DNA of 64,000 bases, taken from assembly GCA_017552325.1 (NCBI GenBank), contig JAFZQE010000012.1:1-64000 (forward strand), given 5' to 3'. Positions 9,882-18,874 of this stretch are shown here, in pieces. The notes under the pieces were generated by a model. It was not told the DNA's origin, did no database searches, and was given only the letters and a program-made list of their open reading frames with translations. A program made the translations under genes and the position numbers. Numbering within the stretch: position 1 is the stretch's first letter; every line of letters starts with the position of its first letter. Origin of the DNA: Oscillospiraceae bacterium. GTDB lineage: Bacteria > Bacillota > Clostridia > Oscillospirales > Oscillospiraceae.

Positions 9882-12107
9882 ATGGATCAGAATGACGAGC
9901 TGCTGGAGCTGGCCGGATCGGTCAGCTCGGTGATCTACAAAAACGAAGAAAACGGCTATACGGTCCTGCGTCTGTCGGCCGACGGCGGAGAGCCCGTCAC
10001 GGTCGTCGGCTGTTTTCCCTGCGCCTCCGTCGGCGAGTCGATGATCATCAGCGGGAAGTGGACGACGCACAGCGTCCACGGCAGGCAGTTCAAGGCGGAA
10101 TTTGCCCAGCGGCTGATGCCCGACACCGTCAGCAGCATCTATTCCTATCTGGCTGGCGGCGCGGTCAAGGGCATCGGCCCGGCCATGGCCTCGATGATCG
10201 TCAACGAGTTCGGCGAAAAAACGCTGGAGGTCATCGAGAACGAGCCGGAAAAGCTCGTCCGCCTGCGCGGGATCAGCCAGACGAAAGCGAAGCAGATCTC
10301 GCAGGACTTCCGCCGTCAGGCCGGGATGCGCCGTCTGATGGAGTTTGTCTGCTCCTTCGGCCTGCGCCCGATCCTCGCGATGCGCGTCTATCGCTTTTAC
10401 GGAGACGAGGGCCTCGACCTGCTGCGCGACAATCCCTATCTGCTGGCTGCCGAGCACATCGGCGGCACCTTCGCCGAGGCGGACATCATGGCGCAGGAGA
10501 TCGGCATGGACGCCAACAGCCCCAAGCGCGTCGGCGCGGCCGTGCTGTTCGAGCTTGTGCACAACGCCGGCAACGGGCACTGCTTTATTCCCCGGGAAAA
10601 GCTGGCGGCAGTCACGGCGCAGCTGATCGGCGTCGACGAGGATACCGTGCAGGAGAGCATTTCCGTGCTGATCGAGGACGAGCGCCTGATCCTCGAGGAT
10701 ATCGCCGGCTGCCGCGCCTGCTACCTGCCCGCGCTCTATGAGGCCGAGGCCGGAGCCGCCGCGCATCTGGCCGCGATGGCCGGGAAAAGCTATCCCGACC
10801 GCATGGATCTCGACGCTCTGATCGCCTCGCTGGAGCAGGAGCAGGGGATCCGCTACGCGCCGCTGCAGCGGCAGGTCCTGGCCCTCGCGCTGCGGCATCA
10901 GCTTGTCGTGCTGACCGGCGGACCCGGCACCGGCAAGACGACCTCCGTGCGCGCGATCCTTGCGATGTTCGACAGGCTCGGTCTCAAGACCCTGCTGACC
11001 GCGCCGACCGGCCGCGCCGCCAAGCGCATGACGGAGCTCACCGGCCACGAGGCCTCCACCGTGCACCGCCTGCTCGAGGCGAAATTCGCCGAAGACGACG
11101 AGACGGTCGTCTTTGCCAAAAACGCGAAGGAGCCGCTCGACTGCGACGCGGTCGTCATCGACGAGTGCAGCATGGTAGACATCCAGCTGATGGACGCGCT
11201 GCTGGAGGCGATGCCGCCCGAGGCGCGGCTCGTCATGGTCGGCGACGCCGATCAGCTGCCCTCCGTCGGGCCCGGCAACGTCTTTTCCGCCGTCATCCGC
11301 AGCGGCGTCGTGCCGCTCGTCCGTCTGACCGAGATCTTCCGTCAGAAGGAGGACAGCCGCATCATCCGCAACGCGCACATGATCAACCGCGGCGAGCATC
11401 CGAACCTTTCCGAAAACGCCGGGGACTTCTTCCGACTCAAGCGCATCCAGGCCGGCAGCAGCGTCGAAACGATCCTCGAGCTGATCTCCACGCGTCTGCC
11501 CGAAAAGATGCACATCCCGTCCGAAGAGATCCAGGTGCTCTCTCCGACGCGAAAAGGGGAGCTCGGCACGGCCAATCTGAACAAAAGGCTGCAGCAGACG
11601 CTCAATCCGCCGCAGCCCGGCCGGCATGAAAAGGCTTTCGGCGAGGTGGTCTTCCGCGAGAACGACCGCGTCATGCAGATCAAGAACAACTATGACATCC
11701 TCTGGCAGAGCGCCGATCACAGGCTCGCGGGCTGCGGCATCTTCAACGGCGACATCGGCCGGATCATCGGGATCGACCCCGAGGCCGAGCAGCTGACCGT
11801 CGATTTTGACGGCAGGATCGCGTCCTACGGCTTCGATTCGCTGCTTGAGCTGGAACACGCCTGGGCGATGACCGTGCACAAGTCGCAGGGCAGCGAATAC
11901 CGCGCGGTGATCCTCGCGCTCGCGCCCGGCGCGCAGATGCTGATGACGCGCGACGTCCTGTACACGGCCGTCACGCGCGCCCGCGAGCTGCTGATCCTGG
12001 TCGGCGACGATCAGACGGCCTATCAGATGATCGACAACTTCCGGCAGACCAAGCGCTATTCCGCGCTGCGCGTGCGTCTGCGCAGACTGTGCGGGGTCGA
12101 GGGATGA
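9882..12107 (+). CDS. recD2: RecD2-type ATP-dependent DNA helicase
   Basis: This 741-aa 5'-3' helicase belongs to the RecD2 group, which acts without RecBC. The N-terminal region carries helix-hairpin-helix elements (GIGPAMASMIVNEFG, about 96-110; LRGISQTKAKQI about 128). The SF1 core has Walker A GGPGTGKTT (346-354), Walker B VIDECSMVD near 426, GDADQLPSVGPG near 450, and the C-terminal motifs VHKSQGSEY near 665 and AVTRARELL near 698. The length is typical. Its stop overlaps the ATG of comFC (ATGA), so the two are co-translated. Confidence 0.95.
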   Translation: MDQNDELLELAGSVSSVIYKNEENGYTVLRLSADGGEPVTVVGCFPCASVGESMIISGKWTTHSVHGRQFKAEFAQRLMPDTVSSIYSYLAGGAVKGIGPAMASMIVNEFGEKTLEVIENEPEKLVRLRGISQTKAKQISQDFRRQAGMRRLMEFVCSFGLRPILAMRVYRFYGDEGLDLLRDNPYLLAAEHIGGTFAEADIMAQEIGMDANSPKRVGAAVLFELVHNAGNGHCFIPREKLAAVTAQLIGVDEDTVQESISVLIEDERLILEDIAGCRACYLPALYEAEAGAAAHLAAMAGKSYPDRMDLDALIASLEQEQGIRYAPLQRQVLALALRHQLVVLTGGPGTGKTTSVRAILAMFDRLGLKTLLTAPTGRAAKRMTELTGHEASTVHRLLEAKFAEDDETVVFAKNAKEPLDCDAVVIDECSMVDIQLMDALLEAMPPEARLVMVGDADQLPSVGPGNVFSAVIRSGVVPLVRLTEIFRQKEDSRIIRNAHMINRGEHPNLSENAGDFFRLKRIQAGSSVETILELISTRLPEKMHIPSEEIQVLSPTRKGELGTANLNKRLQQTLNPPQPGRHEKAFGEVVFRENDRVMQIKNNYDILWQSADHRLAGCGIFNGDIGRIIGIDPEAEQLTVDFDGRIASYGFDSLLELEHAWAMTVHKSQGSEYRAVILALAPGAQMLMTRDVLYTAVTRARELLILVGDDQTAYQMIDNFRQTKRYSALRVRLRRLCGVEG

Positions 12108-12757
12108 AGGCTTTCCGTTCGATGCTGGATCTGCTGTATCCGCCGAAATGCGCCTTCTGCCACAGGCTGCTGCGCGGAGAGACGGTCGGGATCTGCAGAA
12201 AATGCCGCGAAGCGCTGCCCCGTACCGGCGCGTTTGCCGTGCGGACCGATATCAGGCACATCGACCGCTGCGCAGCGCCGCTCTTTTACGAAAAGACGGT
12301 GCGCGACTCGCTGCACCGCTATAAATTTTCGCAATGCGTCGGTTATGCTGGCATTTATGCGGAACTTGTGCTAAAATGTATTGACGAAAATCAGATTTCC
12401 TGCGATAGTATCACTTGGGTGCCCGTCAGCCGCCGCCGTCTTCGTCTGCGCGGCTACGATCAGTCGAGGCTGCTGGCGGAGGAGATCGCGAAAAAGCGCG
12501 GCCTTCCCTGCGTGAAAACGCTGGAAAAAGTGCGGCACAACCGGCAGCAGTCCCTGATCCGCGATCCGAAGGCGCGGCGCGAAAACGTCAAGGGCGTCTA
12601 TCGCTGCGACGAACCCGAAGCTGTCAGGGGAAAGCGCCTGCTGCTGATCGACGACATCGTGACGACCGGCGCCACGCTTTCGGAATGCGCGAAGATCCTT
12701 TGTGAGGCGGGAGCTGCCTCCGTGTCGGCGGCCGCCGTCGCCCGAAGAAGAGATTAG
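12104..12757 (+). CDS. comFC: ComFC-family phosphoribosyltransferase-like protein
   Basis: This 217-aa protein has an N-terminal zinc finger (CAFC near residue 13 and CRKC near 31) and a C-terminal PRTase fold with LLLIDDIVTTGATLSEC near 184. These are the two features of ComFC/GntX, which helps single-stranded DNA processing during natural transformation. No comFA helicase is next to it; instead it overlaps recD2 by four bases. The start at 12104 (ATGA overlap) is chosen over a GTG at 12089 inside recD2. Confidence 0.9.
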   Translation: MKAFRSMLDLLYPPKCAFCHRLLRGETVGICRKCREALPRTGAFAVRTDIRHIDRCAAPLFYEKTVRDSLHRYKFSQCVGYAGIYAELVLKCIDENQISCDSITWVPVSRRRLRLRGYDQSRLLAEEIAKKRGLPCVKTLEKVRHNRQQSLIRDPKARRENVKGVYRCDEPEAVRGKRLLLIDDIVTTGATLSECAKILCEAGAASVSAAAVARRRD

Positions 12758-12786
12758 AAAAGATTTCAACATACGAGGTGCAGACC

Positions 12787-13815
12787 ATGAATTTGTTCGA
12801 GAAAGATATAGCCATCGATATGGGTACCACGTCCACCCTGGTATTCGAGCAGGGGAAGGGCGTCGTCATGCGCGAGCCGACGGTAGTCGCCATTGACAAG
12901 TTCAACGGCCGCATCCTGAAGGTCGGCCAGGAGGCGCAGAAGGTCATCGGCCGCACGCCGGCGGACATCGTCGCGATCCATCCGGTGGAGTCCGGCGTCA
13001 TCTCCGACTACGACATGACGGCGCAGATGCTCCGCGAGCTGATCAGCCGCATCACCTCCTTCAGCTTCTTCAAGCCCTGCGTCTTGGCCTGCGTGCCCAG
13101 CAGCATCTCCGGCGTGGAGGAGCGCGCGATGATCGACGCTGCCATCGAGGCCGGCGCACGGAAGGTCTATCTGCTCGAGACGGCCGTGGCCACGGCGATG
13201 GGCGCGGGCATCGACATCTCGAAGGCCGACGGACACATGATCATCGACATCGGCGGAGGCACCACCGAGGCCGCGGTCGTTTCCGCCGGCGGCGTGGTCG
13301 AGTGCGAATCGATCAAGGTGGCCGGCACCAGCTTCGACGAGGCCATCGTCCGCTACGTCCGCCGCAAGCACAACATGCTGATCGGCCTCGGCGCGGCGGA
13401 GGAGGTCAAGCGCAGCATCGGCTGCGTGATCCAGCGCCCGGACGTCGGCGTGGAGGAGATCAAGGGCCGCAGTCTCACGAACGGTCTGCCCAAAACCGTC
13501 ACGATAACCTCGAGCGAGCTGATCGAAGCCTTTGTCGACCCGATGAACCAGATCCTCGACGCGGTCCACGCCGTGCTCGAGCGCACGCTGCCCCAGCTCG
13601 TCGGCGACCTGGACACCAACGGCATCGTGATGTCCGGCGGCGGCAGCCTGATCTACGGCATCGACCGTCTGATCGAGCGCAGCACCGGCATCCGCACCAT
13701 CGTCGTCGACGATCCCGTCGCATGCGCGGCCTACGGCGCCGGCAAGATGCTCAAGCGCCTGGATCAGATGCAGGACGGCATGCGCAACTTCGCCCGCAAA
13801 AAGCAGCTGAAATAA
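12787..13815 (+). CDS. mreB: MreB/Mbl actin-like cell-shape protein
   Basis: This 342-aa bacterial actin polymerises under the membrane and organises the elongasome. The phosphate-1 motif DMGTTSTLVF lies near residue 10, the second phosphate and adenosine motifs IIDIGGGTTEAAV near 150 and GIVMSGGGSLIYG near 279. The start at 12787 is preceded by CGAGGTG at a suitable distance; a GTG nine bases upstream is part of that ribosome site. mreC and mreD are not adjacent, so this may be one of several paralogues (Mbl or MreBH type). Confidence 0.93.
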   Translation: MNLFEKDIAIDMGTTSTLVFEQGKGVVMREPTVVAIDKFNGRILKVGQEAQKVIGRTPADIVAIHPVESGVISDYDMTAQMLRELISRITSFSFFKPCVLACVPSSISGVEERAMIDAAIEAGARKVYLLETAVATAMGAGIDISKADGHMIIDIGGGTTEAAVVSAGGVVECESIKVAGTSFDEAIVRYVRRKHNMLIGLGAAEEVKRSIGCVIQRPDVGVEEIKGRSLTNGLPKTVTITSSELIEAFVDPMNQILDAVHAVLERTLPQLVGDLDTNGIVMSGGGSLIYGIDRLIERSTGIRTIVVDDPVACAAYGAGKMLKRLDQMQDGMRNFARKKQLK

Positions 13816-13836
13816 TCGCCCGGGAGCGTGATCTGC

Positions 13837-14571
13837 GTGAATATCTTCAAAAAACTCCGGAAAGACAAGGTCCCGAAGGAGCCGCACTGCTCCGCCGTCA
13901 TCGTCGCCGCCGGCTCGTCCGAGCGCATGGGCAGCGACAAGATGTCCCTCATGCTCGGCGGTAAGCCCGTCCTCGCGCGGACGCTGAAGGTCTTTCAGGA
14001 CTCTCCGCTCGTCGACGAGATCATCGTCGTTTCCAAAATCGACAGGCTGCAGGAGACGGCCGACCTCTGCAAGGAGTACGGCATCGAAAAGATCAGCCGC
14101 GTCGTCGCCGGCGGCAAAACGCGGACCGAGTCCGCGCTGGTCGGCGTGTCCGAGGTCGATCCCAAGGCCAGGCTCATCGCGATCCATGACGGCGCGCGCC
14201 CGCTAGTGACGGAGGATCTGATCCTGCGCACGGTCTACGCCGCCTCCGAGCACATGGCGGCGGCCCCCGTCGTCTCCTCGCCCGACACGCTGAAGGCCGT
14301 CGACGCCGATGGCTTCATGCTCGGCACCGTCGACCGCGAGACGACCCTGCGCGTACAGACGCCGCAGGTCTTCCGCGCCGAGATCATCAAGGGCGCGCTG
14401 ACCAAGGCAGTCGAAAAGGGACTCGTCCTCACCGACGACTGCGCCGCAGCCGAGATGATGGGCGTCCGCACGAAGACCGTCCTCGGCGACGACGACAATA
14501 TCAAGATCACCAGGCCCAGGGACATGCTCTTTGCGGAGGAAATCCTGAAGGAACGGGGCGAAGCGCTTTGA
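13837..14571 (+). CDS. ispD: 2-C-methyl-D-erythritol 4-phosphate cytidylyltransferase
   Basis: This enzyme joins CTP to MEP to give CDP-ME, the third step of the non-mevalonate isoprenoid route. The nucleotide-binding motif [16 protein letters not shown] lies near residue 25, and HDGARPLV near 115 is typical. A GTG start at 13837 gives 244 aa with GGGAG ten bases upstream; an in-frame GTG at 13828 would sit on top of that site. The stop overlaps the ispF start, so the two consecutive-pathway genes are coupled. Confidence 0.95.
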   Translation: MNIFKKLRKDKVPKEPHCSAVIVAAGSSERMGSDKMSLMLGGKPVLARTLKVFQDSPLVDEIIVVSKIDRLQETADLCKEYGIEKISRVVAGGKTRTESALVGVSEVDPKARLIAIHDGARPLVTEDLILRTVYAASEHMAAAPVVSSPDTLKAVDADGFMLGTVDRETTLRVQTPQVFRAEIIKGALTKAVEKGLVLTDDCAAAEMMGVRTKTVLGDDDNIKITRPRDMLFAEEILKERGEAL

Positions 14572-15041
14572 GGATCGGTCACGGATACGATGTTCACCGC
14601 CTGGTTGAGGACAGAAAGCTGATCCTCGGCGGGGTGGAGATCCCATTTGAAAAGGGCCTGCTCGGCCATTCCGACGCGGACGTCCTGCTGCATGCGCTGA
14701 TGGACGCGATGCTCGGCGCCGCGGCGCTGGGCGATATCGGCATGCACTTCCCGGACAGCGATCCCGCTTACGCCGGGGCGGACAGCATGAAGCTCCTCGG
14801 CTGCGTGGCCGCGCTGCTGCGCGAGCACGGATACCGCGTCGTCAACCTCGACTGCACGGTCCTTGCGCAGCGGCCGAAGCTAAGACCGCATATCCCGGCC
14901 ATGATCCGGAACATCGCCGCCGCGCTCGGTCTGCCGGAAAACCGCATCAGCGTCAAGGCCACGACGGAGGAGGGCCTCGGCTTTACCGGCGAGGGCCTCG
15001 GCATCGCCGCGCACGCCGTGGTGCTGATCGAAAACAACTGA
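14568..15041 (+). CDS. ispF: 2-C-methyl-D-erythritol 2,4-cyclodiphosphate synthase
   Basis: This 157-aa trimeric zinc enzyme cyclises CDP-ME 2-phosphate. Metal ligands are visible in GHGYDVHRL (Asp8, His10) and in [15 protein letters not shown] near residue 41. The C-terminal [18 protein letters not shown] motif is intact. It starts with TTG at 14568, overlapping the ispD stop. The intermediate enzyme IspE is not in the window. Confidence 0.95.
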   Translation: MRIGHGYDVHRLVEDRKLILGGVEIPFEKGLLGHSDADVLLHALMDAMLGAAALGDIGMHFPDSDPAYAGADSMKLLGCVAALLREHGYRVVNLDCTVLAQRPKLRPHIPAMIRNIAAALGLPENRISVKATTEEGLGFTGEGLGIAAHAVVLIENN

Positions 15042-15044
15042 ACC

Positions 15045-15073
15045 GTACATTCCCGTCCTGCCCGGCATACAAT
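15045..15073 (+). promoter_or_regulatory. Sigma-E-like (mother-cell) promoter upstream of DUF3343/cysteine desulfurase
   Basis: GTACATT (15045-15051), a 14-bp spacer and CATACAAT (15066-15073) match the Bacillus sigma-E consensus closely: 6 of 7 bases at -35, the expected spacing, and every fixed base at -10. It lies between ispF and a terminator-like hairpin at 15101-15130, so transcripts from it would pass through that hairpin. Confidence 0.5.
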
Positions 15074-15100
15074 GGCTTGAGCGGACCTGAGGGATCTGAC

Positions 15101-15130
15101 AGCCGCAGAGTACAGCTCTGCGGCTTTTTC
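15101..15130 (+). terminator. Intrinsic terminator / possible leader attenuator
   Basis: A perfect 10-bp stem (AGCCGCAGAG / CTCTGCGGCT) with a five-base loop is followed by TTTTTC. It ends the ispD-ispF transcript. If the promoter at 15045-15073 is real, it also lies in the leader of the DUF3343 operon. Confidence 0.8.
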
Positions 15131-15150
15131 TGTGCGGGGAGATGATGGAA

Positions 15151-15408
15151 ATGGAAAAGGTTCTGATCCTGTGCCGGTCTCTGACGCAGGCGCAGCGCAG
15201 CCAGCGGCTGCTGGAGCGGAGCGGGATCGTATCCGCCGTGGTCAAGGCGCCGGTCGCGCTGACGAAAGCCGGCTGCGGCTATGCGCTGTCGCTGCGCAGG
15301 CACGTGGCGGACGCCGTCCGCCTGCTGCGCGAGGCCGATATGCTGAAGGGGAAGGTATACGCGCTGAGCGGCGGGAACTGGAGCGAGCGGAACGATGATC
15401 TATCTTGA
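15151..15408 (+). CDS. DUF3343 putative Se/S carrier-like protein
   Basis: This 85-aa protein has the DUF3343 pattern: a short beta-alpha domain with an N-terminal strand MEKVLILC, the block VVKAPVALTKAGCGYALSL, and a conserved Cys in AGCGY near residue 46. Proteins of this family are named putative Se/S carriers because they co-occur with selenium or sulfur mobilisation genes. The next gene, a cysteine desulfurase, overlaps its end by 14 bases, a pairing consistent with that role. The start at 15151 is chosen because GGGGAG lies nine bases upstream; two earlier ATGs abut it. Confidence 0.8.
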   Translation: MEKVLILCRSLTQAQRSQRLLERSGIVSAVVKAPVALTKAGCGYALSLRRHVADAVRLLREADMLKGKVYALSGGNWSERNDDLS

Positions 15409-16504
15409 CAACGCGGCGACGAGCCTCCTCAAGCCGCCTGCCGTCTGCAGGGCCGTACGGCAGGCGATGCTGCAGGCTGCCAGTCCCGGCCGCGGCGCGC
15501 ACCGGGCGTCGATGACGGCCTCGGAGATTGTCTATCGCTGCCGGGAGGAGGCGGCAAAGCTGTTTCACGTCGGCGACCCGTCGCGGGTCGTCTTAACCTC
15601 GAACGCGACGCACGCGCTGAATATCGCGATCCGTTCGCTGGTTGGGCCGGAGAGCCGTGTGCTGATCACCGGCTTCGAGCACAACGCCGTGCTGCGGCCG
15701 CTCAAGGCGGTCGGCGCGGAGATCCGCGTCTGCGGGCGGACGCTGTTTGACAGGGAAGGGGTCCTGCGGGACTTCCGGGCGCAGATCGGCGAAGCAGACG
15801 CCGTCGTCTGCACACACGTGTCCAACGTCTTCGGCTTCATCCTGCCGATCGAAGAGATCGCGTCGCTATGCCGGGAACACCGTGTCCCGCTGATCGTCGA
15901 CGCCTCTCAGTCGGCGGGCGTTCTGGACCTGGATATGCAAAAGCTCGGCGCGGCCTTTATCGCGATGCCGGGACACAAGTCGCTCTTCGGGCCGCAGGGG
16001 ACGGGGATCCTGCTCTGCGGCGTGAAAGGGGAGCCCCTGCTGTACGGCGGAACGGGCTCGGACAGCGCCAATCCCGCCATGCCCGACGAGCTGCCCGAAA
16101 GGCTGGAGGCCGGTACGATGAACGTGCCCGGCATCGCGGGGCTGTACGAGGGCCTGCGCTTCGTCGGCGATCGTACGCCGGAAGGCATCCATCGTTACGA
16201 AAGCGCACTGCTCAAGACGCTCGCTGACCGTCTGAGCCGCGTCGGCGGCCTGCGGCTTTATACGGACGCAGGGCTCGGGCAGGCGGGCATCCTGTCCTTC
16301 ACGGCAGATGGGACGGACAGCGAAGCCTTCTGCGAGGCGCTTTCGGAGCGCGGGGTCTTCGTCCGGGGCGGCCTCCACTGCGCGCCGCTCGCGCACGAGA
16401 GCGCCGGAACGAGGGCCTTCGGCACGGTTCGGATCAGCCTTTCCCCCTTTACCGATCCCGAGCAGATCGAGCGGGCCGCAGCGCTGATCGAAGGCCTGGC
16501 TTAA
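15395..16504 (+). CDS. Cysteine desulfurase family protein (class V aminotransferase)
   Basis: This 369-aa PLP enzyme shows YLDNAATS at the N-terminus, THVSNVFG near 139, VDASQSAG near 167, the PLP lysine in GHKSLFGPQGTG near 192, and the active-site cysteine in RGGLHCAP near 325. It belongs to the group often annotated as cysteine desulfurase family protein rather than IscS, SufS or NifS proper. It should release sulfur or selenium from cysteine or selenocysteine. Overlap with the DUF3343 gene suggests that the small protein accepts or delivers the chalcogen. Confidence 0.88.
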   Translation: MIYLDNAATSLLKPPAVCRAVRQAMLQAASPGRGAHRASMTASEIVYRCREEAAKLFHVGDPSRVVLTSNATHALNIAIRSLVGPESRVLITGFEHNAVLRPLKAVGAEIRVCGRTLFDREGVLRDFRAQIGEADAVVCTHVSNVFGFILPIEEIASLCREHRVPLIVDASQSAGVLDLDMQKLGAAFIAMPGHKSLFGPQGTGILLCGVKGEPLLYGGTGSDSANPAMPDELPERLEAGTMNVPGIAGLYEGLRFVGDRTPEGIHRYESALLKTLADRLSRVGGLRLYTDAGLGQAGILSFTADGTDSEAFCEALSERGVFVRGGLHCAPLAHESAGTRAFGTVRISLSPFTDPEQIERAAALIEGLA

Positions 16505-16525
16505 GATAAATTTATGGATTTTTCA

Positions 16526-16554
16526 TTGCCTTTTTCGTGAGGATGCTATATAAT
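16526..16554 (+). promoter_or_regulatory. Sigma-A promoter of the cdaA operon
   Basis: TTGCCT (16526-16531), a 17-bp spacer and TATAAT (16549-16554) lie 64 bases before the cdaA ATG. It is the first clear promoter for the block running to rsgA. Confidence 0.75.
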
Positions 16555-16617
16555 AAGATGATAAGATATAGGCTGATGAAACCCGCATGAGAATCTGTTC
16601 CGAACGGAGAAAGACAG

Positions 16618-17517
16618 ATGGAGAGAATACTTGGAGATCTGAGCAGCGCGCTGAGGGATACCTTCGGCAACGCGACGACCGTGTTCGAATCGCTGTATAA
16701 GCCCTCGAACATCATCGACATCCTGTTCGTCGCGTTCCTGATCTATAAGGTCATCTCGCTGATCCGGCGCAGCAATCTGAAAAACCTGGCCAAGGGTCTT
16801 CTGATCCTGATGGTCGTATACGTCCTGTCCGAGATCCTTGACATGAAGATGATCAAGATCCTGATCCAGAAGACCGTCGAGCTCGGGCTGATCGCTCTGG
16901 TGATCCTCTTCCAGCCGGAGCTCAGAAGGCTGTTCGAGCGCATCGGCGGCAGCCTGAGCGCCACGAAGGAGAACTACGGGACGACCATGGAGGCGGCGAT
17001 CGCGCAGACGGTCCTTGCCTCCGAGGAGATGTCGGCCAGCAGGACCGGCGCGCTGATCATTTTCGAGCGCAAGATCCAGCTCAACGACATCATGAGCACC
17101 GGCACGATCATCAACGCGGACGCGACGGCAGAGCTCATCAAGAACATCTTTTACAACAAGGCGCCGCTGCACGACGGCGCGCTGATCATCCGCGACGGGC
17201 GTCTCGCCTCGGCCGGCTGCGTCCTGCCTCTGACCAGGAGCAACAACCTCAGCAAGGATCTGGGGATGCGCCACCGCGCGGGCATCGGCCTGAGCGAGCA
17301 GTCCGACGCCGTGGTGATCATCGTCTCGGAGGAGACCGGCTCGATTTCGGTCGCGATCGAGGGCATGCTCAAGCGGCATCTCAGCGCCTCGTCGCTGGAA
17401 AAGATCCTCCGGTCCGAGCTGATCCCGCAGGACGATTCGACGAACAGGAACAGCATTCTCAGCCGGCTGTCCAAGGTCTTTATGAGGAAGAAAAATGAAG
17501 AGCAAACAGTGGATTAA
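16618..17517 (+). CDS. cdaA: Diadenylate cyclase (c-di-AMP synthase CdaA)
   Basis: This 299-aa membrane enzyme makes cyclic di-AMP, which controls potassium and osmolyte uptake and wall homeostasis. Three N-terminal helices (about residues 30-100) precede a DAC domain with the catalytic DGA (HDGALII, 185-191) and RHR (218-220) motifs. It overlaps cdaR by 23 bases. Gene order cdaA-cdaR is the standard Firmicute arrangement, though glmM does not follow here. Confidence 0.96.
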   Translation: MERILGDLSSALRDTFGNATTVFESLYKPSNIIDILFVAFLIYKVISLIRRSNLKNLAKGLLILMVVYVLSEILDMKMIKILIQKTVELGLIALVILFQPELRRLFERIGGSLSATKENYGTTMEAAIAQTVLASEEMSASRTGALIIFERKIQLNDIMSTGTIINADATAELIKNIFYNKAPLHDGALIIRDGRLASAGCVLPLTRSNNLSKDLGMRHRAGIGLSEQSDAVVIIVSEETGSISVAIEGMLKRHLSASSLEKILRSELIPQDDSTNRNSILSRLSKVFMRKKNEEQTVD

Positions 17518-18862
17518 TAAAATAACCAACAGCTCCGCCTTCTGGATGGTGCTGTCGCTTCTGATTTCTCTGATCATGTGGACCTACCTCGAATCCAGGG
17601 AGATCAAGCCCACGGAAAAGATCTTTGAAGACGTCAAGGTCGAGTTCAAGGGCCTGTCCGAGGATATGTACATCCTCGAGCCCTCGCCCTCGACCGTCAC
17701 CTTCACGGTCTCCGGGCCGAGCCGCCTGGTCAATCAGCTCAGCGTCGAGGATCTGACCGCCTGCGTGGACGTCAGCGGTCTGTCCGCCCAGGCCTACAAC
17801 AAGAAATGCACCGTCATCCTGCCTTCGACGATGAGCGACGACGAAAAGGCGGAGATCTTTGTCTCGTTCACGGTCAACAGCATCTTCACCGAGAGCAACA
17901 TCAGCTTCCGCCTCTCCGAAAAGAAGACCATCGCCGTCGATATCGTCGGCAGCTACGAGGGCAGTCTGAGCGATCACTGCCATATCGGCGCGATCTCCTT
18001 CGAGCCGAAGCAGCTCGAGCTGACCGGCCCGGAATACTATCTGAACAACGTCGCCAGCGTCGCGTTTTCCTTCGGCAACGGAGAAAGCATCGACAAGAGC
18101 TACACCGAGGATTCCTACAGCCGCAGCTTTACGCTCAATTCGGAAAACAGCTTTGACAACGCCGGCTTCCAGCTGGTCATGAAGACCCGCAGCAACCGGG
18201 ACTACAACAGCAACAGCATTTCCTTCGATTCCGAGCTGAGCGTGAGCATGCCCGTGTACCGCACGGAAAAATTCAGGATCGAGGTTGACGACAGCGGCGT
18301 CAAGTATACGGCCGGCGCCTCGCAGGAGAACACCGAGTATACCGTTTCTCCGTCCGAGATCGAGCTGTCCGGCATCCCCGCCGCCTTCGAGGGCCTGGAC
18401 CGGACGATATACCTGACGCCGAAGATCGACACCCGGAGCATCGTCGATCTGGATGAAAACGGGGAAAACTTCGTCGCCAAGCGGACGCTCAAGATCCCCT
18501 TCCCGGAGGGACTGAGCAGCCGCAGCGACGTCACCGAGGCTTCGCTGACCGTCACGATCAAAGATCTGATCACGAAGGATTTCAAGGTCACCAATTTCTC
18601 GGTCGTCAATCCGCCGGACGGCTATAAAACGAAGGTGCAGACCACTTCGATCACGGTCACGCTGCGCGGCCCGTCCGACCTCATCAACAGCCTCAGCGCC
18701 GATCAGATCGTCGCCGAGATCGACCTGAAGGGGAAAGCGCCCGGCAGCAACCCGATCTATACGCCGGAGATCAAAATCAAGGACTACGACGACGAGGTCG
18801 GCACCATCGGAAAGATCGAGCAGGTCTCCATCGTATTTGAAAAAGTCAAAGAGGAAAGCTGA
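17495..18862 (+). CDS. cdaR: YbbR-domain regulator of diadenylate cyclase (CdaR)
   Basis: This 455-aa protein has one N-terminal membrane helix (about 14-32) and a large extracellular region made of YbbR repeats, recognisable from repeated strands such as TVTFTVSGPSRLVNQLS, KQLELTGPEYYLNNV and TVTLRGPSDLINSL. CdaR modulates CdaA activity from outside the membrane. It overlaps cdaA and is followed twelve bases later by a SoxR-reducing/RseC-type gene. Confidence 0.9.
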   Translation: MKSKQWINKITNSSAFWMVLSLLISLIMWTYLESREIKPTEKIFEDVKVEFKGLSEDMYILEPSPSTVTFTVSGPSRLVNQLSVEDLTACVDVSGLSAQAYNKKCTVILPSTMSDDEKAEIFVSFTVNSIFTESNISFRLSEKKTIAVDIVGSYEGSLSDHCHIGAISFEPKQLELTGPEYYLNNVASVAFSFGNGESIDKSYTEDSYSRSFTLNSENSFDNAGFQLVMKTRSNRDYNSNSISFDSELSVSMPVYRTEKFRIEVDDSGVKYTAGASQENTEYTVSPSEIELSGIPAAFEGLDRTIYLTPKIDTRSIVDLDENGENFVAKRTLKIPFPEGLSSRSDVTEASLTVTIKDLITKDFKVTNFSVVNPPDGYKTKVQTTSITVTLRGPSDLINSLSADQIVAEIDLKGKAPGSNPIYTPEIKIKDYDDEVGTIGKIEQVSIVFEKVKEES

Positions 18863-18874
18863 GGGGATGGAGCC

